64,000 nucleotides of DNA, taken from assembly GCA_018417955.1 (NCBI GenBank), contig JACTVC010000002.1, positions 310,001-374,000 on the forward strand. Direction: 5' to 3'. Made by a program: the position numbers and the translations under genes. Origin of the DNA: Laccaria trichodermophora (lineage: Eukaryota > Basidiomycota > Agaricomycetes > Agaricales > Hydnangiaceae). Shown one piece after another: positions 46,467-58,585 of the stretch (position 1 is the first letter of the stretch; every line of letters starts with the position of its first letter). Under the pieces are notes generated by a model that was not told where the DNA came from, made no database searches, and saw nothing but the letters and a program-made list of their open reading frames with translations.

Positions 46467-48359
46467 CTAGTTTCCAATAAAATTGAGGATAAAAGGAGGT
46501 AATTGGATCTTGTCAAGGGCTTTGGGTGGAAGGTTTCGAAGTGCGGCAAATGCTAACACCAGAGAAAAGAACCGTACGAAGATGTAAAATCCCAGCAATA
46601 AGGGAGCACCAACATACTTTGGCATGATCCCTGCATGATGAAGTAGAGCATAGAGTAGTGCACAGGTTGTAACAAAGCACATGGCTCCTGAAAGAAAAAT
46701 CCAGAGAAAGTGCTCTACACCAGACGGAAAGGCAATCCATGGTGCAAGCCCACCATATAAATGGACAAAGTCAAATGAAAAGGCAACAATAAAGATGAAT
46801 GCCCACCAAATCAGATTTAGTTTGATACCCTTGGCCACATAAAATGTAGGAATTTGTGTCACTCTTTCTTCATCAACTTGTTCCCAACCAGCTAAAGCAT
46901 AGCACCTTCTTGTGAACACCTTAACTGGAAGAAAAACCAAGGGAGTAAGATGTTGGGTGATGACCCTTGTGCATCCATCCTGCTTTGATCCTGCTTTACA
47001 ACTTCCCAGACCAGATGTGATATGGTTAGAAATAGCTAAAATGTGTAAGAAATTACTAAGAATGAGCTTACCTTCAGGTCCTGACTTAGATACTCCTTGA
47101 TCAGGTTGGTTAAGGAGTGGCCTCTGTTCTGTCATTTCTACCTCTTGATCAATGGGAATGATCACATGATCATGAGAAGTCTAACCTATGCTCTGCCCCT
47201 CACAAGATGGTCCTAATTTTTATATTAGTATAGAGTTTGTTATTTCACAATTTTTCAGACTTGCCTGTCACAGCTTTTGCATCATTTATGGGAGTGGAGG
47301 GCCTAGATTCTGATGCATTCAGTGTTTCTAGTTTTGGTCAACTTTAAGACATTTGAAGAAATATGTTCATGATTGCAGAAAGACTAACCCATTCCATGCT
47401 GCTCATCAGATGCTAAAGTGAATAAATTAGCATAAAAAGTGGCACATTACAAGTTGACAACATACCTGAATCCACACTTGACTCTAACTTGGAGTTAGTG
47501 GGCATGTCCAAAGCATACTTTTGGACCTACCTGCACCAAGATCTGCCAGCTGAACAAGTGTAGAAGCCTTTGTTTTCAAAGCAACTGGTATGGAACACCC
47601 GACATCAAGTGGCTTCTTCCACCAGAAAAGAGACAAGCCCAAAATGAACATGTTAAGGCCCATAGTAACCCATTCAATCTCAGTGTAGATTAGGCCTTGT
47701 CTTGCTCGAAGGTAGAACTGGAAGGTAAACCAAAGAGTCTGGATAATTGTAATGACTCTGGATAGGTCATCACCTTTGCTGCGGTCCATAATTTCTTCTT
47801 TGGTAACTGGTGGAAGATCAATTTTCTTCTCCCCTAGCAACTCCAGAAATTTTTCTGCGGTAAGCACAGTCCTGATGCCATTTTCACCCATCAGCATGAA
47901 ACCTCCCATCTGCACAAAATGCCCATGTGTTTTCGTCCAGTTTACATTGCATAAACCTGAGAGATACCTCACTTTCATAAATCATAACAGACGTCATCAT
48001 ATGCACTCACGGTTGACTTCGCTTGCAATATACTTCGCACCGTTTAACTGCCTCAGTGCCCAGAAACAAATCAATTCTGGAGCGAGTATTGCCCATAACA
48101 TCAACTCAATCCTTCGAAGTGTGACGTTCCATCACTTTTGATCTGGCCCTGGAATGTTGGGGTAGACTGAGGTCCAAGTACACAACGAAATCGTCACAAC
48201 GCAATTCCAGAAGATGCCAGATACAGTGCGCTGATCAGGAGGAGATACGTAGGTCTGCAGCACCAAGTTATTGGGAGTATTTCCACCAGAGATAATATCC
48301 AGAGGCGCAGCGCGAGTGGATACAAGCGAAAAATAGAAAAGCGCTAAAAAGATGAGCAT
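46467..48359 (-). pseudogene. Polytopic membrane protein, copy 4 (MEM-4), diverged, stop in exon 1
   Basis: Same family as MEM-1 to 3 but much more diverged. Exon 1 (48359-48011) starts MLIFLALFYFSLVSTRAAP and reaches YPNIPGPDQK, where a TGA replaces the first Trp of the conserved WW. The frame then continues correctly (WNVTLRRIELMLWAILAPEL..) to the splice site. Exon 2 is 47956-47531 (THGHFVQMGGFMLM, SKGDDLS, KPLDVGCSIPVAL), followed by a micro-exon 47483-47466. The last exons, from about 47140, carry EMTEQRPLLNQPDQG, then VFTRRCYALAGWEQV, IPTFYVAK and helices to FILNFIGN. Everything except the single TGA looks functional, so this is either a very young pseudogene, an allele or a sequence error. 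Confidence 0.7.
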
Positions 48360-51168
48360 TGCGGAGTGGGGGTCGCATTGCCCAAGGACAGCTCGAGTTA
48401 AATACATGCCTCGTGCAAACGCGCTTGTTTTGACGTGGGAGTTCACATTGACGGCTAATCAAAGCGTGAAAGGATTGCGCAGAACCGCCCAACATGGTCA
48501 GCAGGTCACTGTACCACATGAGTTCGTTCGGCCCTGATTTGGAGAGGAGAGCAGAAACATGCCCTTCCGTTTTATTTGAAGGATCCTCTACGAACAGGCA
48601 TGATAAACATTTTGGTGGGATTGATAGCCATGTTGCTACTCTATCTCGTCGTGAAAACATTTGTGAATGAGATATCTGTAGCGCTTTAAATAGAGTTACG
48701 GGCGAGGCTTCCGAGCATACCCTCATTAGTCGTACCTTTCGCGTCAATCTCGATAACGGCTGCTGGTATGGCGGTGAGAGTGAAGATAATTTTGCACAGG
48801 TTGTTTCCTTCTTCATCCGACATGACGCCGAAGATTAATGAAGGGATGGCGGGTCACGAGGTAATTCATTCAACATTGTGCGTTGTAATCTTGGGTCTGA
48901 ATGCGCCAACTGCAAGGACAAATTAAGTCCTGTTTAATTGCGCATAAATTCCTCATGGACTCGAGGGGGTGAAACGACAGATCAGAGTTACGCCGCTGCC
49001 AGTACTGGTTACCTCGGAGGAGGGAATAGGGAGTGAGCGCCAACGCTCCTTCCCATATTCCCACAAGAGTCGCTAGAGCGGAGAGTGCTTACCACCGCTT
49101 CTAGGGTGGTTCCGCGTCCGCACGCTACCTGTTCTGGTCCTAAGGAAAGTTTCTCAGCAATTCCTATATGATGAGTTCAAACAAGCAGCACTGCTGACCT
49201 GCGTGGATTCAACGTGAAGCTCAAAGTCGTGTTCATACGAGGGCCATTGTACTGCGAGGCATTGTAGGGTAGAGGTATAGAGATCGATGATAACCCAGCT
49301 GTGATAATTTTAATCCACCGTTTGGTGTTAGTCACCGTGTTACTTCGCCTGATGTCCAAATAATCCCTTGAACCTGAAGTTTGAACGTACGTGCTCAAGA
49401 TACTAATTAATCAAGATATCAACACCAGAGGACATACAATCATAGTGCCAGATCCGCCAATTATTTCCTCAAGCCGAGGGGCGTTTCGTCGGTGCGTTAG
49501 GATTGACTAAACAAAGTATCGTGCACGGGCCTACGTCAGAACTTTTCGATCCGGCTTTACAGATTACACAGCCACCTCATACTTTGTAAAACGTTTGATC
49601 AAATCGACGACCTCAGGCTCGCTAGTGCTCACTGGCTCCCACGTCCCTGGGCTATCTCTTTTCACAGAAATGTCTGTCAATCACAGTCTCTCCAACATCG
49701 TTCGTTTCGAAAGACTCGGGGAGGGTGGATTCAACCACCACCAAGCGGACTCATAGCGCGGATTCGCACCACGAACACACCGTCCCCAGCGGAGTGGCCG
49801 CAGCGAATTCTCTGCTTTCTGGTTTGGCTTCGATGCTTCACACCCCCAAGATCCGTGAATATGGCCTTACTCTGGACAATGTGCGAGGATGGTACATCTT
49901 CATGAACTTTGTTGAAGGGATGAGGTTTTGCGGTGTTTGATTTGGCTCGGAGGAGGGGAAATTGAGTTCAAAATCTTGCGACATGTTAGAGGTTTTGGGC
50001 ACGAGCTGGAATGGGTGGTGTTCTGCTGGGTTAGGAGGAGAGGTCCTGTGCAGTGGTCCGATGTGGACTGCCTCTGGGATGGGTGAAGGCCGCTGCTTCA
50101 CCTGGACCAGGGACCACGTATGTCGCTTTCTTCATTTTTCGTTGTTTGTTCCTTCGTGGTTCTAATTGGTGTCTATAGCAAAAATGATCCAAATCATACT
50201 TGAAGCAGTGGCCGCCATGAAACCAGGTTCTGTCCTTCGATTGCAAGCGCTATCACCATTTCAAAGGAAAGCTACCGACACCAGTCCCACTGACCATCCC
50301 ACCACATCGACAACCTGCAGTACTATCTCCACATGACGCACCCGTCTTGACGGATTCCACACCAATTGTTTGCGTATCAGCCACCCCGATTTGCAAGGGA
50401 ATCAATATAGGTGTCTAAAAGTCATCTGACCCTGGGCAGGTCATCAGCGGTTGGACGCCTCCATTCTACATACATTCCTCCTTCCTGGTATCCCCCCAAA
50501 TCCGTGGACCCTCTTTTACTTTCCAAGGACTCAATACACTCAAATCTATAGCGCGAAGGAGCCACACCGTCGTCAGCGGCACACCACCACTACTCGGAGA
50601 ATGCCAACAGTGAGGCACATCGAGCGGCGCTGGTGGACCCTCTGGGTGTGCTCCGACGTTGTGCGTTTACGCACGCGGATGACCATTGCAAAAGAGGCAG
50701 CATTTTGTGTCCGGTGGTATTCGACGCGTACGGGACCCTGATGCGGTACTACGAGATGCGGATGAGAGGACGCGAAGGAGTCAGGATTGTCGGGTGTGGG
50801 GAGGAGCGATGGGTGTATAAGAAGCGGTATGAGCAGGCTATGGCGAGGGGTATGGGGATGAATATGTGCCAGGAGGGGGGAAGATATCATGGAGGGGTAT
50901 CCGTGATGAACGGAATTGGTCTAGTGTTCGTATTCCTTCTTGGCTACTGGTTGTAGTTGACTGTGAAATATAGTCAGGGGCGACATGAACCGCAATGCTA
51001 AGGACGTCAATCATGAACCCTGCTCCCGACAGTCCTGGCACATCCATTAACTTTCCCCAATCTTGCAGCTATCTGCACGGTAATAAATTGATGCCTCGAA
51101 GAGAAGAAAAGGCGGGGGCATATCATCAATATTATTGATTTCTTCGACGGCACATACATCAGCGAGAC
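48360..51168. other. Gene-poor stretch
   Basis: Scattered short frames only. 48823-48686 (minus) could encode 45 residues (MSDEEGNNLCKII..), and 50633-50956 (plus) contains a VVFDAYGTL string reminiscent of the first motif of haloacid-dehalogenase-type hydrolases, with nothing of the rest of that fold. Neither is supported as a gene. Confidence 0.4.
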
Positions 51169-52229
51169 TTAATCACCCAAACTAAACACGCCTTTCAACT
51201 CCTCCGTAAGCAATCCCTTCGAAACGATGTCCTCACTCCTCGCTCCCAACTCCTCGACGTCCCAATTTACCGATGCATACCTTCCATTCAAATACTTTGC
51301 ACGTTCCGTCGTCAGATACACGGCAAACGCACCCGCAAGTTCCGCTAACAAATCAATGGTTCATATACCCTCCCCCAATATTCAGCAAGAGAAATAAAAT
51401 CACTTACGCGTATCCAACGCAAATACGCGAGCTTCAGGAAAGTCGTCCAGAACCGTCGGGGTCAACACCGCTCCGGGGTGGAACACCACTGCTCGAACAT
51501 TCGGGTTTACAAGCGCGACAAACTTGTTGAACCGGTTGAGGGCGAATTTTGTGAGGACGTAGCTGCTTTTTCCCGGGGAAATGAGGTTGGCCGCCATTGA
51601 ACCTACGGTTATGATTGAGCCATTGGAGGTCTTTGAGAGGAGGGGGAGGAAGGATTGGGTAGTTAGGTCGGTGCCCTTTACGTTCAATTCCTGTGCTCTA
51701 ACGTTAATATTCAATATAGGTGGGGATAGAAACGGACGAACGAAATCGTTCCACCACGCCTTGACGTCGAGCTCCTCGATGTTCCCTCGTCCAGCCCATT
51801 GACCAGAGTTTTTAACGAGGACGTCGGCGTGCCCAAAATTATCTTTGACAACCCTTTCCAGTTTCTGGATGTCCGTTTCGGACGTTATATCAACGCTTAC
51901 GACGAGGACATTGCAATTGTTGTTTATCTTTAAGATATCCGATTTGGCCGCTTCGAGCTTGGGAAGGCTCCGGCTGGCGAGGATGAGGTTTTTTGCGGAG
52001 TTATTTGCGAATGCTAGAGCTATGGCCTGGATTCATAATCAAGATCGGTTTTTGCAACTAGTAGAATATCCTGACGTACCTTTCCAATTCCTTGACTCGC
52101 CCCAGTTACAATGACCGTCTTACCAACTTGAGAATCGACAATTGCTGACTCCAGTGCGGGATAAAGGTCTCGATAGTTCTTCTTAATAAACTGAACGCGT
52201 TTCAGGATTCGGTCTGGGTCGACGGCCAT
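51169..52229 (-). CDS. Short-chain dehydrogenase/reductase, copy 7 (SDR-7), away from the array
   Basis: Intact classical SDR of 297 aa; exons 52229-52080, 52026-51742, 51690-51408, 51344-51169, the same intron positions as the array copies. TGASQGIG, a changed 'KNSGQW' in place of NNSG (first Asn to Lys), NVKG, VGS serine and SSYVLTK are visible. Start chosen at 52229 because MAVDPDRILKRVQF matches the beginning of SDR-3, although 16 in-frame codons with another possible start lie upstream. A TATAAAA (minus strand, near 52287-52281) stands about 55 bp upstream. It is most like SDR-3 at the N-terminus and the most diverged intact copy. It lies about 34 kb from SDR-6. Confidence 0.85.
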
Positions 52230-53990
52230 GATGATGTCGAGTTCGCTGGTAGGTGGTGGATTCAACCCTTTTAGCACGGCTTTTATACTCAGACGCTGCT
52301 AAAATTTAGTGGAGCAGTTTGGGAATAGTTGCTTTTATAGGTCGACAGCGCTAAAATAGATTTGCGGAACAGGAGCAAAGGAAGCTGATGACGATCGGTT
52401 CTTCAGCGCTCAAGCTCAAGCTTCATTTCAATCCTTGTATATCACCTTGCGCTGCGTAGATACTGACGCATAAACCACAGCTTTCCTTTTCAACTCGCGT
52501 GTGTCTAGTAGGATCGGCAGTGATCGTGGTACGGGTCGTGGAGGCTTTAGCCCTTGTTTAGCTCGGGGCTCGCGCTGTGGAGCCTCGACTTTGAACGCTG
52601 ACGTCAGGTCGACAAAAGCTCGACTCGGATATCGTCTTGAGTTGGCTGTGTAACACTCTCAAGTCGAACTCAGCACCCCGAAGGAGCGCTATGAGTCATG
52701 TTTGAGATTGTGGCCTAAATTGCGGATACTTGGCGCCAGAAGTGAGTCGCTGCTAGTTGAGAGCGGAACGAGACGGATGAGAAAAGTTCCTACTTTGCCT
52801 TCACCACCTCGTTTTGAAGTTGATTGTGCAATGTGACCGGTGTGACCTGGCAGTCACGTCGGTCCCCTTTGGTTTTTTACTTTTCGCCATTTCAGGGCTA
52901 ACTTCGCCCCTTTCATTGGATTATTATTCTCTTCGAAAACCACATGCTGGCCCGCTTTGATTAGAAGAGGTTTTATACTCTGGTTATCTTTACTCAACTC
53001 ACTACATAGTACGCTAACCAATTCCTCTGTCTCCCACAGGCTCAGAAAAGAAGACCCCCTTTCGCTCTTAACAGGCGACCACCCACAGTCAACACGTAAG
53101 CGCACTTCCACCTGCCCTCCCTATCCCCTGACATGTCATCACCGCTCTCCCCAATAACACACCAGCATCGAAGCCACCGCCTCACGAATGTGTACACCAA
53201 CAACTCATCTACGCATGGTAATTGGCGTTGTCTCAGTAGAATTATGCGATGCCTGTCTGCGTCGTCATCCTGGCATGGCAGTCTGGGAAGCGGTCGTTAC
53301 AGGTTTCGAACGCCCGGGGGGTTTCGTACCGCTCAAGGAAAGCGAGAGGGTGGGTGAGATACGCATGAGCGATAGGTCGAGATGAAAAACGAACCGACTG
53401 AGCTGGAGAAGGAGAGGAGGAGGGAAATCGAAGGGTAGAGAATTTCTTGGTTGTCGGAGGTTCTATCTCCCCTCGGACTGAGCGCCTAATCAACACCAGG
53501 AACGGCAGGAACTCCGGAAACCCAAGTTTGTGTTTCGTCTTTTCCCAACCTTCGTTTTCCTTCTATGATTCGTCTGTTTGGTACTGTTCTACCGGGCACA
53601 AGCGGGGGCTTGTATGCTTTTTGTTCACCTTTTTCGTCTTCCATGTTCCATCTCCTCTCATAATGAAGTTTACTAATTTGAATATCGGCGTGACCCCCCA
53701 GATACGTCATGCATACCTCCGCTTCTTGCGCCAACAGAGGAATGCAAAAAGCTTTATGGATAGCTTGATCAACCGTTCTTCAGCGCATGGCATGGCACCA
53801 GCTTCTTGAAGCAGGTTCTCGAGGTCATGGATGTTCCAGCAAGAAAAATCCTTACACACATATTAAAAGCGGGTCCAGGCATTTCTTATGCATCCCCAGA
53901 CCGGATGAATTTTATTGTGATCCAGAGAATCTTTCTCCTTGCATATAAAAGGCGCTGCTTACCTCCATCATCCCCTACCTACGCACAAAA
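52230..53990. other. Stretch without a supported gene
   Basis: Several frames of 60-120 codons on both strands, none with a motif or convincing exon chain. 53188-53385 reads as a soluble fragment (VELCDACLRRHPGMAVWEAV) that I cannot assign. Confidence 0.4.
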
Positions 53991-53997
53991 CCTTACC

Positions 53998-54423
53998 ATG
54001 CTCGTATCTGCTTGCCTGCCCTCTCTCATCCTCGCAGTTGGCTGTCTCGCAATTGCAGCATCCTCCTCATCTGGCGCCATAGTCCCTGCAGGCGCCAATA
54101 TCACGGAGGCCATCGCTACCCATCTACTAACGCCCATCTCTACCATCAATGAGAAAGGTGGGTCGACGGTCGAGCCCGACTCGACATGTTCTGTACGATA
54201 TAATCGTTGTCAAACCGACTCGGACTGTTGTGCGGGACTAGTTTGCTATCGATCCGTTCTTTCACTGTTTCCTAATGAAAGTGCCATGTTATTGGGTACT
54301 GAAACCCTGGTGATTGACTTCGCTTTCTCAAGGGCTTTTGTATTTTGGGAAGTTCCATCCACCCGCCAAGGGAACTTCAGCTTTGGGGGGACTCGAATTT
54401 ACTTATTTGATAAGATGTTGTGA
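53998..54423 (+). CDS. Small secreted cysteine-rich protein with a knottin-like cysteine pattern
   Basis: 141-residue frame with a signal peptide (residues about 1-27, LPSLILAVGCLAIAAS core), a Ser/Ala/Thr-rich spacer, then C-x6-C-x5-CC-x3-C (CSVRYNRCQTDSDCCAGLVC, residues about 63-82). This is the spacing of the first five cysteines of inhibitor-cystine-knot-like domains. No sixth cysteine follows in this frame, so the tail after VCYR may be an unspliced intron plus a missed last exon. A CATATAAAAGG promoter element at 53941-53951 lies about 47 bp before the ATG. Fungal proteins of this kind are secreted and mostly of unknown role. The start is taken at 53998, because longer upstream codons lack a signal peptide at the end. 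Confidence 0.6.
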   Translation: MLVSACLPSLILAVGCLAIAASSSSGAIVPAGANITEAIATHLLTPISTINEKGGSTVEPDSTCSVRYNRCQTDSDCCAGLVCYRSVLSLFPNESAMLLGTETLVIDFAFSRAFVFWEVPSTRQGNFSFGGTRIYLFDKML

Positions 54424-54763
54424 TGACCCACCCCGATAATATTCGAAGTTTGGAGTTTGAAGTCTGAAAACTGTGAGGGGGTGTATAAAAACCTAATAAG
54501 GCTTGAAGAATTGTCTCGTCTCAGGACAAAACGAAGATGAAATGAGTCGGAAGGACTTGTTGTGAGACTGTGGGTGATGGAAAGGGGATTGCAGGAAATA
54601 CGATCTATCCGTGGAAACGTCGTCGACAGGTATGAAGCATACCAATAAAAAATAGGAAAGAATTCAAACCGTTTTCTTGGCAATTCAGCTGGTGACGATC
54701 AATAACCCGAATCGTTAAAACGTCATAATTCATGCAATAGCCGCCATTATACGATAAGTAATG
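54424..54763. other. Short intergenic stretch
   Basis: Convergent 3' ends of the Cys-rich gene and the Ser/Lys-rich gene; nothing else is seen. Confidence 0.4.
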
Positions 54764-55833
54764 TTAGAAAAATGAAATTAAACACCGCATCACCCATATC
54801 AAGCCCAGTAGTCCGAAATGCGTAGTAGTCCATCGGGTCATCGCCCCATCTATCAACGGTGCATTAATACCTATAGTCTGGTTTAAACAATTCATAAGTG
54901 AAAGATCAACGTTCGAGGGAAGCACTATATCAGGAGCGCCTTCAGAAGCCATCGTTGCAGTGTTATTGTATCCATCCAGAGTGAGAGCGATCGTGCTAGC
55001 GCGATAGTATTGGATAACCTGTTCCGGCTTGGGTGCAGCCAGATCCGAGGCGTTGAATGGTATCGGCTTGGTTGTAACGGAGGAACCTAAGTAAGTGCTG
55101 CAATTTGATGACAGACTGGTGATGAGGGAGGCGACTGTCGTGTTGTCTGCGACGAGTTGGAATATAGACGCTCCAGAGCTGGAGGGGAAGGCGGCGGTGG
55201 CCATCGGTCCTCCTGGGCGACTTGAATTATCTGGTTTTCCGTACTGTGTGACTATGTCAATGGCTAGACGTAAAGAATTTATAAGTTGGCTCCAACCTCA
55301 TCGTTACTGCTGAGATACGCAGCTGCACCAGCTCCGGCGGCGACAGGCCAAACAATCGGCCAGAAGAAAAACGGGAAACCACGGCCTGCGGTACCGCGAC
55401 CGACAACTCCTGGATACCCGCTGCCATACGTCCTGAAAAACGTGTTTAAGGAAGTGACCAAAAAAAGATCGCGCTCAACAACACACCTTGATCCAAAAAT
55501 CTGAGATCTCGTTCCCCCGCCTGCAATGCGCCCAGCGAAAAGCTGCCCAGTTGGAATAACCTGGGCAGCACCTCCTCCCCGACTTCCCTTTGTACTCTTC
55601 GAAGACTTGAAGGGTGAATTCTTGATGGTCGTAGTTTTTGAGGAACTCGAACTCGAGCTTTTCCCTGAGCTGGAGCTTGAGCTTTTCCCCGAAGTGGAGC
55701 TTTTACTGGAGCTTTTACCCGAACTTGAACTCGAGCTCTTCCCCGAACTTGAACTTGAACTGCTCTTCCCTCCACCTTTCCGCCGAGAAAGGCTTCGCCG
55801 GGAGTCGCGTGAGGTGATGAATGGAACAAACAT
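54764..55833 (-). CDS. Ser/Lys-rich membrane protein of a conserved basidiomycete family
   Basis: 320 aa in three exons: 55833-55487, 55432-55297, 55243-54764. After a short basic N-terminus come about 45 residues of KSSSSSSG-type repeats, then GAAQVIPTGQLFAGR, GSRTYGSGYPGV, the marker GRGFPFFFWPIVW with a hydrophobic helix, DNSSRPGGPM across the third exon boundary, and a conserved extracellular-looking domain (IFQLVADNTTVASLI, PEQVIQYYRASTIALTLDGY, several N-glycosylation sequons, MNCLNQTIG). The C-terminus is hydrophobic (FGLLGLIWVM) and may be a second helix or a GPI signal. I recognise the family as widespread in Agaricomycetes without known function. The ATG chosen is the first in frame after the upstream stop-free leader. 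Confidence 0.78.
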
Positions 55834-56588
55834 TGCGAGTGGCAAAAACGAAAAGGAGAAACGATAGGGTGTAAAGAGGTTCAGAGAAAGGGCCTGTTTT
55901 ATGAGGATCCGGGAAGAGGAACGCGGCTATGGCCCAACTTTAGTGCGCTGTTCATTGCGGTTTAAAGCGATGCAGAAGGAGAGAGAAGGAGTGCGAAGGC
56001 AGCGCCCTGCCAAGACTGAGATTCCCTAAGCAATTTCAGAGCTGGGCAGGGGTCAGAAACTCCCAGATTTATCTGACAATATTCATGCACTTTCGAGTGC
56101 ACGGCTAGTTGAGAGCACGACGTTAACGCGAGGCGTGAAGGTGAAGTGTGAACGTTGTCAAAGTGGCTATGCACCTTTTGACGCGAAGTACTAGATTAGG
56201 CCCCCTACATCTATTTTACATTGTTACAATGCTTTGCTATGTATATCATCAAGAAACAACAAAATATCAATCCTTTCCCCTGCCTAGAGGCGTATGGTAT
56301 AAAGGGTCGCTGCACAGCGATTGAATGGCGGAGCGCTGTAGGATACGCCGCGGGAAGCTGAACCGAATGGGTGTAGCTCGCGGTCGGTTCTCTATCGATG
56401 GTTCAAATACCGGCCAAGATGGATGTATACGATAAAGATATAGGGAAATCAGTATATGGGTTCGATTCGATCGCGATAGTTGGAGGCGATATATGCCCCC
56501 CTGCAGTGTCCATTCACTTCGGTGGAGGAGTCGATGGTCCTGGATTTGATGGTGAGGGTCGTGGTCCATGGTGAGTATTCAGCTGAAT
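55834..56588. other. Intergenic stretch
   Basis: Likely promoter of the Ser/Lys-rich gene and 3' flank of the next gene. No motif recognised. Confidence 0.4.
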
Positions 56589-57349
56589 TTATCTGCTCCC
56601 GCCACCTGGAGGGGGAGGTGTAGACGCACCAAAGAGGCCTGCGCGTGGTGGAGGCGATACGGATGTGGGGACGGGTGGTTGGACGGGCGTAGGAGCCAGA
56701 AGGGGGTTCGCTAGTAGGATATGTGAGCGATGACGTGAATGATTGAATGCAGGACGTACGTCGCCATTGAGCCCAAGAAGGTACGTTTTGAACGGGCGGA
56801 GGAAGAGCCGCCGGAGCTGGAGACGATGATGGTCCTGGGCCTGCTGTGATCTTCGGCTGCGTCCTTGCTTTACGCTCAGGTCGTTTGTGCACTACCCGCC
56901 ACCCAGGTCTGGCTTGCGGAACATCCTCGATCGCTGGTGGAGGCAGAGGTGCCTCGATTGCGGGTGGAGGCATCTATAAGTCGCATCGTAAGTCGTCCGA
57001 TTGCCTTCGGGCATATGTGACGCACTGGAGGTTGCCAATCGGGTTGAAACTCCCCACCAAAGCCATGTTTGGCTTTCATAGCTAGAAGTTCGGCTACCTC
57101 GCTGCGAGGGGGTGATCTATGGTCAATTTGGAGGAGTCCTTCATAAAAAAACTCACAATTGCAGTTGTTTTCTCTCGTCCCTCAGCTTCCCGACCTCCTC
57201 CAAAAGAATTCCGAGCTCGGCAGCAAGAGCCTTGCCCAGGTCGCCGTTGTACCTGCTGTACCGAATGTGAGTTGATTATAAGCCCCGATAAGAGTCGAGC
57301 AAGCGCACTTTGATTGGGGAGAATGGTATCCTGCGTTCCTCGAGGCCAT
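56589..57349 (-). CDS. Small coiled-coil/proline-rich protein, five exons
   Basis: 183 aa; exons 57349-57309, 57255-57157, 57101-57026, 56973-56760, 56710-56589, all joined in frame with good GT..AG sites. The N-terminal third is a predicted coiled coil (RYNGDLGKALAAELGILLEE, then VGKLRDERKQLQFEVAELLA), followed by KHGFGGEFQPDW. The rest is Pro/Ala-rich and basic (PPPAIEDVPQARPGW, KRPERKARTQPKI) and ends LFGASTPPPPGGGSR. I recall similar proteins in Agaricomycetes without a known role. No signal peptide or membrane helix, so intracellular. The shorter unspliced frames in this stretch break it artificially. Confidence 0.72.
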
Positions 57350-58300
57350 GATGGTAAGATAAGGAGGATGAGCAAATGGACGTTGTGTGGCTCTGCCAGT
57401 GGAAAAGGGTATCACAAACAAACAAAACCAACATTTTTCGTTTCAACTTGGTTTCGACCCAACTTTAACTCAACTGAGACAGAATTTGAAAGGAAACACG
57501 CTAAACGCGTCGCGGAGCTCCTCAGTTCGAGCGAATGCATAACGGTGAGTGCTTTTCAGCGGATTCGTCGTCATCTGAATTTGAATATCGTAGCCCGAAT
57601 TTTGATCTCACCAGGTTGGTCACATGACTTGGGAACTCGAAGTGTACTGGATTCTCGGTTATCAACGTTCCCCTCTTTGACGGTATTCACAATATAAAAT
57701 GGATGCAGATATCTCACCAACACCGAATTGACACCCATACCACGCCACAAGGGCTTTCTGTCTGCCCGTGTGATTCAAAATTGCACAGAGTTACAAATCT
57801 CCAAGCTTTCCCAACTCAACATTTGCTCGGACTGACTTCCTTGTTAATCAACTCACCATGTCCTTTTGAACGCTCCGTGCCTGGCCTCTCTTTTGCCATG
57901 ACAAGACTTTTTTTTCCTCTTGGAGAAGTTTGTCAATTCCTGCAAGATGAACATGCCTCTGGTCCAGGTTAGTCAATTCAGAACTGGGTCCATTAATCTG
58001 AGTGCTACTCTCTTCTGAAATGACTTGTCAGGCCATCTTGGATGCACATACAAAATGACTGTCAGTCAGGCTGGGATAATATAGCTGTTACAAAGAATGA
58101 CATAGTCTCAGAAGCAACAGTTACCAAACAGTGACAGCTCTGAGCTTTTGAAATCTTTTTGGTCCTGTGACCCCCATTCCTGCCCAGCCTTCCTTGTTGA
58201 TACTCCCCTCAGCCTCGTCTACACTCCCCTCGGCCTTGTTGACATGGCATCCACACAACATGCATGCTGCGTATGGATGTGAAAATGCCCAGCCACCAGA
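57350..58300. other. Transition into repeat-rich, gene-poor DNA
   Basis: From about 57.6 kb codon-like structure disappears and the DNA becomes visibly richer in A/T and in TG/CA steps, up to the end of the window. No gene seen. Confidence 0.5.
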
Positions 58301-58301
58301 G

Positions 58302-58585
58302 AGCAACACAAGAGACATGACGGCAATGTGCCCAAACACAATGCAATGCAACATGCAACCAACCAAATGACTGACATTGACTGTATGCAACTGACACATA
58401 GAGTGAAAGTGCCCAGACATGAGGGATGTGATGCAAGAGACGCGACGGCAACATGCCCAAATGCGACACGACATGCAACCAACCAAATGACATTGACAGT
58501 ACACAACTGATTGCAACACATTGTGCTAAGATGCTCAGACACAGAAAACATGACACAAGGCAACATGCCCAAATGCGATCAACAC
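58302..58585. repeat. ~120-bp minisatellite, about 2.4 units
   Basis: Units starting near 58302, 58422 and 58542 share ACGGCAA..TGCCCAAA, CGACATGCAACCAACCAAATG, ACATTGAC and GTGCCCAGAC blocks. Open minus-strand frames here with repeated VGCM/WLHV motifs are products of the repeat, not a gene. Confidence 0.8.

Noticed and set aside
48268..48816. 182-codon minus-strand frame upstream of and overlapping MEM-4 exon 1
   Set aside because: It covers MEM-4 exon 1 in the wrong frame; upstream part shows no domain.
50633..50956. 107-codon frame with VVFDAYGTL, like motif I of haloacid-dehalogenase hydrolases
   Set aside because: Motifs II-IV are absent and the surrounding sequence is Met/Arg/Gly-rich without fold-like pattern; at most a distant relic.
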